A stretch of 6,813 nucleotides of DNA, taken from Ruminiclostridium sp. (GTDB taxonomy: Bacteria; Bacillota_A; Clostridia; Oscillospirales; Ruminococcaceae). The notes below the pieces were generated by a model that did not search any database, was not told where the DNA came from, and was given only the letters and a program-made list of their open reading frames with translations. The position numbers and the translations under genes are program-made. This document shows positions 1-5,071 of this stretch, piece after piece. Position 1 is the stretch's first letter; every line of letters begins with the position of its first letter. Where the stretch lies: positions 1 to 6,813 of the forward strand of contig JAFZOA010000094.1 in the NCBI GenBank assembly GCA_017550775.1. Reading direction: 5' to 3'.

Positions 1-455
1 ACGCTTTCGGGGAAACAGTGCCCGGATAAGCCCAGGGCAATTCCGAAGACCGCTGCAATCAGAATATAGAAAAGAGTTCCCCGTTTCCGACGGTCGCAAA
101 CGGTGATCGTGACCGTATTGATCTTTCTTCTGTATGTCCATTCGGGAGAAAGCCCAAGCGATGCCATGATCTGTCCGCTCCATTCATCATCGGCCTTTTC
201 GGTAGGATCAAAGGGATCGCCCGCATATTGGAGCCGTACTATCTGCCTCCCATGGGATTTTCCGGCTCCGATACTGGCAGATGCTCCGTTCCCATAGCGC
301 TCCGTCAGAGTCAAAAGCAGTTCATCCAGCGTCAATCTGACGCGTAATATCTGCCGCTGTTCTGTATTCAGCTTTGAACAATATTTCTCTGTTTCCTGCA
401 GTATCTCTTCTATGGTTTCAGCGTTTAACTTATATTCTTTGTATGAAATGCTCAT
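1..455 (-). CDS. Cation:dicarboxylate/amino-acid symporter with N-terminal HATPase-like domain (partial, 3' end outside window)
   Basis: 151 codons are visible, reading leftward from ATG at 455 and open at the window edge. The start is supported by GGAGAGG (470-464) eight bases upstream. Residues 1-125 are soluble and charged: a helical start (YKEYKLNAETIEEIL), then LTLDELLLTLTERYGNG (41-57), which resembles the N-box helix of GHKL/HATPase folds, then a beta-rich stretch ending in NTVTITVCDRRKRG. A hydrophobic helix follows (GTLFYILIAAVFGIALGL, 126-143, then a short segment ending FPE). That matches the first membrane segment of DAACS (DctA/GltP-type) symporters, which take up C4-dicarboxylates or glutamate/aspartate with Na+ or H+. 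From memory, Clostridia encode longer DAACS proteins with such an N-terminal domain; the conserved HP1/HP2 transport motifs lie outside the window, so the transporter assignment rests on the first helix and on the architecture. Probably a membrane protein with a cytosolic sensory or regulatory domain. Confidence 0.68.
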   Translation of the reverse strand, partial: MSISYKEYKLNAETIEEILQETEKYCSKLNTEQRQILRVRLTLDELLLTLTERYGNGASASIGAGKSHGRQIVRLQYAGDPFDPTEKADDEWSGQIMASLGLSPEWTYRRKINTVTITVCDRRKRGTLFYILIAAVFGIALGLSGHCFPES

Positions 456-463
456 CTTTTTTT

Positions 464-470
464 CCTCTCC
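464..470 (-). promoter_or_regulatory. Ribosome binding site of the symporter gene
   Basis: On the minus strand GGAGAGG is followed by an eight-base A-rich spacer and ATG at 455. It fixes the start of the symporter gene at MSISYKEYKL. I see no convincing promoter between this site and the upstream hairpin at 610-641, so expression may come from read-through from the promoter at 1017-1045. Confidence 0.7.
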
Positions 471-530
471 ATTGAGATACCGTCTCTTTTTCCTCGCCTT
501 GTTCCTCAGTCACGGCATAAAGTGATGACT

Positions 531-927
531 TCATAATTGCAATGTTCTTCCGTGCGCAGAGGGACTGTCCAGCCGGAAATCCCCGATGAAACATAATGTT
601 AAAACGAAACCTGCCGCAGCGTGAACTGTACTCGCTGCAGGCTTTTTCCTTACAGCGGACACGACTGTTCCTGTTATGTCGGCACCGACATCGCCAAGCA
701 GTGCAATATATACAGCGCCGATGATATATGACGCAGACCATACCGCTACATTGTCAACGGCAACAAGTAAGAATGCAAGCACGACTGCAAACAGTGTTTT
801 GATAAGAACGGCGATAAGATATCCCCACCACTTCATTTTGCTGCGTAAATGCTTCTGTGAAAAAAAAGAGAACACAACACGCAGCCGATGTAAACAAGAC
901 CCATAATATGAATAGTTCAGTTGTCAT
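531..927 (-). pseudogene. Small multi-helix membrane protein, frame broken at a homopolymer
   Basis: Two minus-strand frames look like pieces of one membrane protein. From ATG at 927 the reading is MTTELFILWVLFTSAACCVLF, a plausible first helix; this frame soon degenerates and stops. In the adjacent frame, the stretch from 875 to about 640 reads SQKHLRSKMKWWGYLIAVL and continues with strong helices (LIKTLFAVVLAFLLVAV; ASYIIGAVYIALLGDVGA) to VVSAVRKKP. Taking one T out of the T8 run (minus-strand reading of 867-860) joins the two into a protein of about 95-100 residues with three hydrophobic segments. The open frame continues to 531, but its last 35 or so residues run through a terminator-like hairpin (610-641) and look non-coding, so the true C-terminus is probably near 640-650. 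ATG 927 has no Shine-Dalgarno sequence, only an A-tract. I do not recognise the family. Either a pseudogene, a phase-variable gene, or a sequencing error in the homopolymer. Confidence 0.45.
610..641 (-). terminator. Terminator-like hairpin after the small membrane gene
   Basis: CCTG (610-613) and CAGCG (617-621), with a three-base bulge between them, pair with CGCTG (633-637) and CAGG (638-641) across an 11-base loop. On the minus strand the stem is followed by TTTCGTTTT; on the plus strand by CTTTTT. It could work in either direction. The plus strand has no gene here to terminate, so I read it as the end of the minus-strand membrane gene and an attenuator before the symporter. Confidence 0.45.
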
Positions 928-945
928 TTTTTTTTTTTTTTTTTT
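927..945. repeat. Homopolymer run of 19 (T on plus, A on minus)
   Basis: Nineteen identical bases. On the minus strand the last A is the A of the ATG at 927, so the run occupies the place where a ribosome binding site would be. Slippage-prone. On the plus strand no stable stem precedes it, so it is unlikely to be a plus-strand terminator. Confidence 0.85.
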
Positions 946-1010
946 GAATAGCCACCGTCGCTTTGAGTAAAGTCAGACTGATTCATTCAGCCCCGAAGTA
1001 AAGCCTGTTT
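946..1010 (-). promoter_or_regulatory. Structured 5' leader with repeated CTTTACT motif
   Basis: This is the stretch between the predicted start of transcription (about 1010) and the A19/ATG at 927. It contains two exact copies of CTTTACT (minus reading of 1003-997 and 972-966) flanking a hairpin, GGCTGA-ATGAA-TCAGTC (992-976, six pairs including one G-U). It ends CGACGGTGGCTATTC just before the A-tract. The symmetric repeat-hairpin-repeat layout suggests a cis-acting leader or a binding site; it matches no riboswitch class that I can name. Confidence 0.4.
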
Positions 1011-1016
1011 TGGCTT

Positions 1017-1045
1017 ATTATAGCACATTTCGGAGGGAATTGCAA
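1017..1045 (-). promoter_or_regulatory. Sigma-A type promoter, leftward
   Basis: On the minus strand TTGCAA (1045-1040), a 17-base spacer and a perfect TATAAT (1022-1017). Transcription should begin near 1010 and run toward the membrane gene and the symporter. A short inverted repeat (AAGCC/GGCTT, 1019-1004) lies over the -10 and the start site and could be an operator. Confidence 0.75.
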
Positions 1046-1178
1046 GATGATTTCTTTCTTATAGCATGAAAAGCAAGGGTGACACGGATATAATTCGCTG
1101 ACTTACTGTTATGTGAAAAATAGCCAAATATTTCTTGCGAATCTGTGCAACGTTGTTAAAAACTGCCCCGATAGACAG

Positions 1179-1207
1179 TTGATTGAATGAGTGTTTTGTG
1201 ATATAAT
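1179..1207 (+). promoter_or_regulatory. Sigma-A type promoter of the PAP2 / STAS-kinase operon
   Basis: TTGATT (1179-1184), a 17-base spacer and perfect TATAAT (1202-1207). Transcription would start at about 1213-1215, only a few bases before ATG 1219, so the first ORF would be nearly leaderless. It points away from the promoter at 1017-1045; about 130 bases separate the two and I see no gene in that gap. Confidence 0.75.
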
Positions 1208-1473
1208 ATGAAAATGGTATGCGGGACTATCTGCTGACGAACGAATATAACGCCGCACAGACAGAAGTGGTGCGCAGTATATTCTTGGCGTACCCGATGC
1301 CGCCGGAAAAGCTGGAAGCATTGCTGTTTATGTGCCGAGCGGTGATCGAGCGCTATATGACAAATGCGATAGATACGCTTAATGACAAATACGGAAGTGT
1401 CGGTTGGTATCTGCGTGATGAACTGAATGTCGGCAAAACTGAGACAGAAGAGTTGAAACAAAAATACTTATGA
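1207..1473 (+). pseudogene. C-terminal remnant of a Y_phosphatase3-type tyrosine/serine phosphatase
   Basis: An open frame from ATG 1219 gives 84 residues: DYLLTNEYNAAQTEV near the start, a middle helical part, and NDKYGSVGWYLRDEL at residues 59-73. The pairing of DYLLxNEY with a terminal YGSxxxYLRxEL is the typical C-terminal third of the Y_phosphatase3 family (PF13350; bacterial proteins usually 230-280 residues). The catalytic HCxxGKDRTG loop should lie just upstream, but the frame is closed by TAA at 1204-1206, inside the -10 box, and no such motif occurs in any frame of the preceding 150 bases. No ribosome binding site precedes ATG 1219. The fragment therefore lacks the active site; it may be translated as a non-enzymatic stub or serve only as the 5' region of the operon. 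The stop overlaps an ATG at 1470 (ATGA). Confidence 0.6.
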
Positions 1474-1484
1474 GAGGCGAGAAT

Positions 1485-2426
1485 ATGCGGATCAAAAAGG
1501 ATTATTTAAGTCAGCTATTGTTTAATATTGCAATAATGCTGTTTTTCGTAGTTTTATTTTTCATGGGGACTTTTCTTGACGAAGATATAGCAAGGACTTT
1601 GTTTGCACCGGACAACACAGTTGCGGCAATTATAACTTCAACCGGTGTTTATCCGTTTTTTGCTGTTCCGGTCCTGTTTTGTGGAGTTCTTTATGAGCGC
1701 TCTGTCCATTCCGGGATAACTAAGTCTGCGAAAGTGATACTATGTATCGTATTTACACTTATAGCGCTGTTTGTCGGATTTATCGGCGGCGGAGCTCTTG
1801 CGGACAGGAATTGTTTCGGATATATATTCCCATTTTTAAACAGGAATTTCCCGGTTATCGCAGTACTCAGCGTGATATTTGAGTACCCGCTTTTCTTAGT
1901 GGGATATAATTTCGCAAAGAAGACGGAAGACAAGCTGCTCGTGCAAAGAATAATCAGTCTTTTGGTTATCCTGGCGCTTGCGTTTGTTGCAATGCAGGGG
2001 CTTAAATATACATTCAACCGTCCGAGGTATCGTACAGCAGTGCTTGGATATGAAGGAATAGGTTTTGTTCCGTGGTACACGCCGTTTGAGGGCGCGGAGG
2101 GGTATTCAGAGCTGTACGGGATAAACGGTGATGAGTTTTTGTCATTCCCCAGCGGCCACAGTATTTTAAGTATGTCGGCAATGTATATTCTGCCGTCGCT
2201 TTCGTGGATATTCCCGAAGCTGAAAAACAAGCAGTTTCTTTTGGTCCTTACAGGCTTTATGTTCGGTCTTATCATAATGTTCACAAGAATGATACTCGGG
2301 GCGCATTATCTGAGTGATGTTTCGGCCGGCGCGATGATCGGTACCTTGCTCTCACTCGCATATACTATAATGCAGCTTCGCATATCATCAAGGAATAAAC
2401 TTGTTGACAATAAACCCATACAATAA
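1485..2426 (+). CDS. PAP2-family integral membrane phosphatase
   Basis: 313 residues. I start it at ATG 1485, which has GAGAGGCGAG just upstream; the in-frame ATG at 1470 overlaps the previous stop but has no ribosome binding site. It shows about six hydrophobic segments (near 11-28, 55-70, 82-104, 123-142, 155-172, 225-245, then 250-267 and 280-297). The PAP2 signature is complete: K174-x4-R179-P180, PSGH at 222-225, and R268-x5-H274-x3-D278. In this family the PSGH histidine protonates the leaving group and H274 forms the phospho-enzyme. Likely substrates are lipid phosphates such as phosphatidate, PGP or undecaprenyl diphosphate, with the active site on the outer face; the exact substrate cannot be read from the sequence. 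The N-terminal half before the motif region is longer than in minimal PAP2 enzymes. It sits 24 bases before the STAS-kinase gene, so the two are probably co-transcribed. Confidence 0.88.
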   Translation: MRIKKDYLSQLLFNIAIMLFFVVLFFMGTFLDEDIARTLFAPDNTVAAIITSTGVYPFFAVPVLFCGVLYERSVHSGITKSAKVILCIVFTLIALFVGFIGGGALADRNCFGYIFPFLNRNFPVIAVLSVIFEYPLFLVGYNFAKKTEDKLLVQRIISLLVILALAFVAMQGLKYTFNRPRYRTAVLGYEGIGFVPWYTPFEGAEGYSELYGINGDEFLSFPSGHSILSMSAMYILPSLSWIFPKLKNKQFLLVLTGFMFGLIIMFTRMILGAHYLSDVSAGAMIGTLLSLAYTIMQLRISSRNKLVDNKPIQ

Positions 2427-2435
2427 AATTTTTTC

Positions 2436-2442
2436 AGGAGGG
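2436..2442 (+). promoter_or_regulatory. Strong ribosome binding site of the STAS-kinase gene
   Basis: AGGAGGG with a seven-base spacer before ATG 2450, the strongest Shine-Dalgarno sequence in the window. It suggests that the fusion protein is made in larger amounts than its upstream neighbour in the same transcript. Confidence 0.8.
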
Positions 2443-2449
2443 CTCTATC

Positions 2450-3637
2450 ATGAAAACAACAAATGAAAACAACGTCCTTACCGTTTATCTTGAAGGAAGG
2501 ATAGACACAAACAATGCTCCGCAGGTCGAAAAAGAGATATTCGACGCGATCGGACAGGACAAGGAAAAGCAGGTGACCTTTGACGCGGAAAAGCTTGAAT
2601 ACATATCAAGCGCGGGGCTGCGCGTAATTATGAAAGTGGTGAAATCCACGGATAAACGGGTAACCGTGTTCAACGTGTCCCGCGATGTTTACGACATTTT
2701 CGATACTACCGGATTTACAGAACTGTTCGATGTGAAGAAGGCTCTGCGAAAGGTATCTGTCGCGGACCGCGAGGTAATCGGTCAGGGCGGTCATGGCAAA
2801 GTGTATCGGCTCGACGAGGAAACTATCATCAAGGTGTACCACGATAACAGCCCTCTTTCACTTATCGAAAAGGAGCGCGAATACGCGAAGAACGCATTCG
2901 TACACGGCGTTCCGTCCGCTATCGCTTACGACATAGTCGAAACAGAGGAGGGCTACGGGCTTGTGTTTGAAATGGCAGGCGCTGTTACCGTGAGCAGGTT
3001 CGTAACCGAGCATCCCGAAAAACTTCAGGAATACGCTGTAAAGTTCGGAACTCTGCTGAAAACTCTCAACTCCACGGAAGCTGATCCGAAGCTCTACGGT
3101 GACATCAGGCAGATATATCTCGAAAGAGCCGAAAAAGCGAGAAAATACTTTACCGACGAGGAAAACGAACAGCTCATAAAGATGATAAACTCAGTCCCCG
3201 ACGGAAGCGGAATGGTACACGGAGACTATCACACCAACAATGTTATGGTGCAATCGGACGGTGAGCTGGTACTTATTGATATGGCGGATATAAGCCGCGG
3301 TAATTCACTTTTCGATATCGGCGGTACATTCCTTGTAATGTATATTGCGGGTATGAATGACCCGAATGTAACGAAGTGGGTGATAGGTCTTGATTATGAG
3401 CTCTCAAAGCAGATGTGGGGAATAACTCTGTCCACATACTACGGCACCACTGACAAGCAGAAGCTGGAGTTCCTCGGGCAGAGGTGCGGAGCGTTCGCGC
3501 TTATGCGTATGGCAACAACTCTCGGAATAGATTCAAATAATGTCTCGGGAAGATCGGAAGCAATGGTAGCTATGCTTCGTGAGAGGCTTTTTCCGAACAC
3601 AGACAATTTCTGCAAGCTGTTTGCAATGCCGGTATGA
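2450..3637 (+). CDS. STAS domain fused to an APH-like kinase (TIGR02172-type)
   Basis: 395 residues with two domains. Residues 1-105 form an STAS (SpoIIAA-like anti-anti-sigma) domain: VYLEGRIDTNNAP near the start and LEYISSAGLRVIMKV at 49-63. S53/S54 occupy the place of the serine that SpoIIAB-type kinases phosphorylate. Residues 108-395 are an aminoglycoside-phosphotransferase/protein-kinase-like fold: glycine loop VIGQGGHGKVYRL (109-121), the ATP-binding lysine in IIKVY (K128), the catalytic loop HGDYHTNNV (257-265, D259 likely catalytic) and the metal-binding LIDMAD (D277). All key residues are present, so it is probably an active kinase. The sequence resembles the group described as TIGR02172 (paralogous APH-like proteins first noted in Fibrobacter succinogenes). 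It has no membrane segment or signal peptide, so it is cytosolic. The substrate is unknown; given its neighbours I favour a regulatory role over antibiotic resistance. Confidence 0.85.
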   Translation: MKTTNENNVLTVYLEGRIDTNNAPQVEKEIFDAIGQDKEKQVTFDAEKLEYISSAGLRVIMKVVKSTDKRVTVFNVSRDVYDIFDTTGFTELFDVKKALRKVSVADREVIGQGGHGKVYRLDEETIIKVYHDNSPLSLIEKEREYAKNAFVHGVPSAIAYDIVETEEGYGLVFEMAGAVTVSRFVTEHPEKLQEYAVKFGTLLKTLNSTEADPKLYGDIRQIYLERAEKARKYFTDEENEQLIKMINSVPDGSGMVHGDYHTNNVMVQSDGELVLIDMADISRGNSLFDIGGTFLVMYIAGMNDPNVTKWVIGLDYELSKQMWGITLSTYYGTTDKQKLEFLGQRCGAFALMRMATTLGIDSNNVSGRSEAMVAMLRERLFPNTDNFCKLFAMPV

Positions 3638-3662
3638 TACAGAAAACATATCAAGGGAAACG

Positions 3663-3841
3663 ATGATTAAAGATTGTGCGTTGATCGCGTTTTAGATTTG
3701 GTTGGCAGATTGTACAAATTCTCCGCGGGCTTGCTGACGCAAGTCAAGGGGAATTTGTGTAAGATGACGGCTAAAGATGCAATGCAAGCAACGTGCAAGA
3801 TTAAATCAGCGGTTCCCAAGAATTTACTGAACCAAAAATAA
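3663..3841 (+). pseudogene. Frame-broken small ORF downstream of the STAS-kinase
   Basis: AAGGG lies a few bases before ATG 3663, which begins MIKDCALIAF and stops at once (TAG 3693-3695). A neighbouring frame is open from 3671 to TAA at 3839-3841 and looks coding: VLDLVGRLYKFSAGLL, then KMTAKDAMQATCKIKSAV and a lysine-rich end. A one- or two-base indel near 3680-3695 would join them into a protein of about 57-60 residues. I do not recognise it. The gap to the kinase stop is only 25 bases, so it could have been the last gene of that operon. It may also be a remnant of a longer gene, or simply the DNA of the structured element at 3714-3758. Confidence 0.3.
3714..3758. repeat. Nested inverted repeat (two-tier stem-loop)
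   Basis: The outer arms ACAAATTCTCC (3714-3724) and GGGGAATTTGT (3748-3758) form 11 pairs, one of them G-U. Inside is a second stem, CTTGC-TGAC-GCAAG (3730-3743), with a four-base loop. The two-tier fold is far more ordered than the surrounding sequence. There is no T-run after it, so it is not an intrinsic terminator; it could be part of a small RNA, an mRNA-stabilising structure or the end of a mobile element. Confidence 0.55.
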
Positions 3842-3874
3842 GTCCTGACGGACATTACACGCTCGTCAGGACTT
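3840..3874 (-). terminator. Perfect 11-bp stem-loop, T-rich side on the minus strand
   Basis: AAGTCCTGACG (3840-3850) and CGTCAGGACTT (3864-3874) are exact inverted repeats around a 13-base loop. Read on the minus strand the stem is followed by ATTTTTGG; on the plus strand by GAAAATTATG. As an intrinsic terminator it is better placed for leftward transcripts, although no minus-strand gene lies just to its right. It may still end the STAS-kinase operon inefficiently, or be the terminus of a lost element. Confidence 0.5.
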
Positions 3875-3876
3875 GA

Positions 3877-4032
3877 AAATTATGCTTTGTGGCATTTATT
3901 CCGGGAATGTTCTATATGTACATAGTTTCGGCGTATATCGTATCGGCGATCCTCACTCTTGATTACGGGGCTGCGCTTATGATATACGGACGAAAAAACC
4001 GGGAGCAGAACAATAAAAGGTGTATAGTATGA
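3877..4032 (+). pseudogene. C-terminal fragment resembling a CstA-type (carbon starvation) transporter
   Basis: The frame is open from 3877 (TGA at 3874-3876) to TGA at 4030-4032 and has no usable start. It reads FVAFIPGMFYMYIVSAYI, a membrane segment, then AILTLDYGAALMIYGRKN and a charged tail. IPGMFYM...AYI followed by a last helix ending in YGRK is how I remember the end of clostridial CstA-like peptide/pyruvate transporters, here with the segment between the two helices apparently shortened. The assignment is from memory of family sequences and is tentative; that this is the end of a membrane transporter is more secure. It starts three bases after the stem-loop at 3840-3874. Confidence 0.4.
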
Positions 4033-4255
4033 ATAAGATCGAAATTTCAAGAATGAGACCTGAACAATGGCGTGAGTGTGGTGTGTTTATCGCACGAGTG
4101 ATGCAGGACTATGAATATTTGCCAATTACATAGCAGATAAAAAGCGGCGTTTCGTTTTCCTTAAACGCATAATGTGTATAGAAATAAGGCTTAACCGGGA
4201 CAGAGTATATATTCTGACAGTAAAGAAAAACGCCACGATATGCGTTGCTGCCCTT
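4029..4255 (+). pseudogene. N-terminal half of a GNAT acetyltransferase, frameshifted
   Basis: ATG 4029 overlaps the preceding stop (ATGA) and has AAAAGG upstream. It reads MNKIEISRMRPEQWRECGVF, then a helix ending MQDYEYLPIT and a stop at 4131-4133. In another frame the same protein resumes: NYIADKKRRFVFLKRIM, then YILTVKKNATICVAAL up to 4255. One extra T in the TTT at 4118-4120 would give DYEYFANYIADKKRR and a continuous GNAT-like beta1-alpha1-alpha2-beta2-beta3. The acetyl-CoA binding motif (Q/RxxGxG/A) never appears, because the sequence switches to a DJ-1-like protein after VAAL. So the gene is doubly damaged: a frameshift and a lost C-terminal half. Confidence 0.55.
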
Positions 4256-4498
4256 GCGCTCGGAAACAGCGGCATACTTAAAGGTAAGAGGGCTACTACC
4301 TATCATCTTAACGGCGGGCACAGACAGAAACAGCTCGCCGAATATGATGTAATAGTTGTAAACGAGCCTGTCGTGAGAACAGAGAATATCATAACCTCCT
4401 ACTGTCCGCAGACAGGACCGGCGGTCGCATTTATGCTGCTTGAAGAGCTTGTCGGGAAAGACAAAATGCAGGAAACAAAGATCGCTATGGGATTCTGA
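4256..4498 (+). pseudogene. C-terminal part of a DJ-1/PfpI-family protein, fused to the GNAT remnant
   Basis: From 4256 to TGA at 4496-4498 the frame reads LGNSGILKGKRATTYHLNGG, RQKQLAEYDVIVVNEPVV, then NIITSYCPQTGPAVAFMLLE. This is the second half of DJ-1/PfpI proteins (class I glutamine-amidotransferase-like fold): the LxxxGxLxGxxAT region after the nucleophile elbow, the catalytic-histidine-region YHL, and the xNIITSxxPxTxxxxAxxLLE terminal motif. The first 90-100 residues are missing. The open frame from ATG 4172 joins it to the GNAT piece (108 residues in total). A cysteine in TICVAAL falls near where the DJ-1 nucleophile would be, but that segment fits GNAT better. Unlikely to be functional. 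Confidence 0.6.
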
Positions 4499-4564
4499 CA
4501 GATGTCGGAAGATGATCCCATGATATGTAATCTAACAAAACTCATAATAGTTGAGGTAATAATA

Positions 4565-5071
4565 ATGAATATCAGAATAAGAAAATGGAGAATTGAAGAT
4601 AAGAAGGATCTGGCGAATAACCTGAACAATATTGAGATACTGAACAATCTGAGAGACGGGCTGCCTTTCCCCTATACAGAAAAGGATGCTGAGGAGTACA
4701 TCCGTGCAATGCTGTCTTCTGACGAAGATAAGACCTTTGCTTTTGCAATCATTGCCGACGAAAGTGTCATCGGAAGCATAGGAGTGTTACGCTGCGATAA
4801 TATCCACTATCGGTCTGCCGAACTTGGTTATTACATCGGCGAACCATACTGGGGAAACGGCTATATGACAGAAGCCGTCAAGCAGATATGCCGTTATGTT
4901 TTTGAAAACACCGACATTATCCGTATCTTTGCAGAACCCTTTGAAAGCAATGCAGCCTCCTGTCGCGTCCTGGAAAAGGCCGGTTTTATCTGCGAAGGCA
5001 TACTCAGATGCAATGCTTTCAAGAATGGTAAGATCATGAACATGAAGATGTATGCTCTGATAAAAGAGTAA
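4565..5071 (+). CDS. GNAT-family N-acetyltransferase (RimJ/RimL-like)
   Basis: 168 residues. The start at ATG 4565 is chosen because GAGGT (4553-4557) lies seven bases upstream and the N-terminus MNIRIRKWRIEDKKDLA is typical; the frame is open further back to 4502, but those residues look non-coding. Domain order is that of Acetyltransf_3: FAFAIIADESVIGSIGVL (58-75, beta2-beta3), AELGYYIGEPYWGNGYMTEA (85-104, acetyl-CoA binding loop), and the C-terminal block SNAASCRVLEKAGFICEG (128-145). It transfers acetyl from acetyl-CoA to an amine, either a protein N-terminus or a small molecule; the acceptor cannot be deduced. It stands alone: no promoter is obvious in the 66 bases upstream, so it may depend on read-through from the decayed genes. 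Confidence 0.9.
   Translation: MNIRIRKWRIEDKKDLANNLNNIEILNNLRDGLPFPYTEKDAEEYIRAMLSSDEDKTFAFAIIADESVIGSIGVLRCDNIHYRSAELGYYIGEPYWGNGYMTEAVKQICRYVFENTDIIRIFAEPFESNAASCRVLEKAGFICEGILRCNAFKNGKIMNMKMYALIKE

Noticed and set aside
430..741. Minus-strand open frame of 103 codons overlapping both the membrane gene and the symporter start
   Set aside because: It runs in a different frame through both genes and through the terminator-like hairpin, and its Cys/Arg-rich composition is not protein-like.
676..906. Plus-strand open frame of 76 codons opposite the small membrane protein
   Set aside because: It has no ribosome binding site, and its alanine/threonine/serine-rich product is what one gets from reading the opposite strand of the hydrophobic minus-strand gene.
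927..945. T19 run as a plus-strand intrinsic terminator
   Set aside because: The preceding bases offer only a four-pair stem (TGAA/TTCA) and no plus-strand gene lies upstream.
1691..2284. Minus-strand open frame of 197 codons opposite the PAP2 gene
   Set aside because: It mirrors a gene with all PAP2 motifs; the antisense product shows no domain.
2450..3637. Aminoglycoside resistance phosphotransferase
   Set aside because: The kinase fold is similar, but the N-terminal STAS domain, the TIGR02172-like pattern and the PAP2 neighbour argue for a regulatory or housekeeping kinase.
3690..3875. tRNA, riboswitch or CRISPR in the hairpin-rich spacer
   Set aside because: There is no cloverleaf with a T-loop consensus, no known riboswitch core that I can recognise, and no regularly spaced direct repeats.
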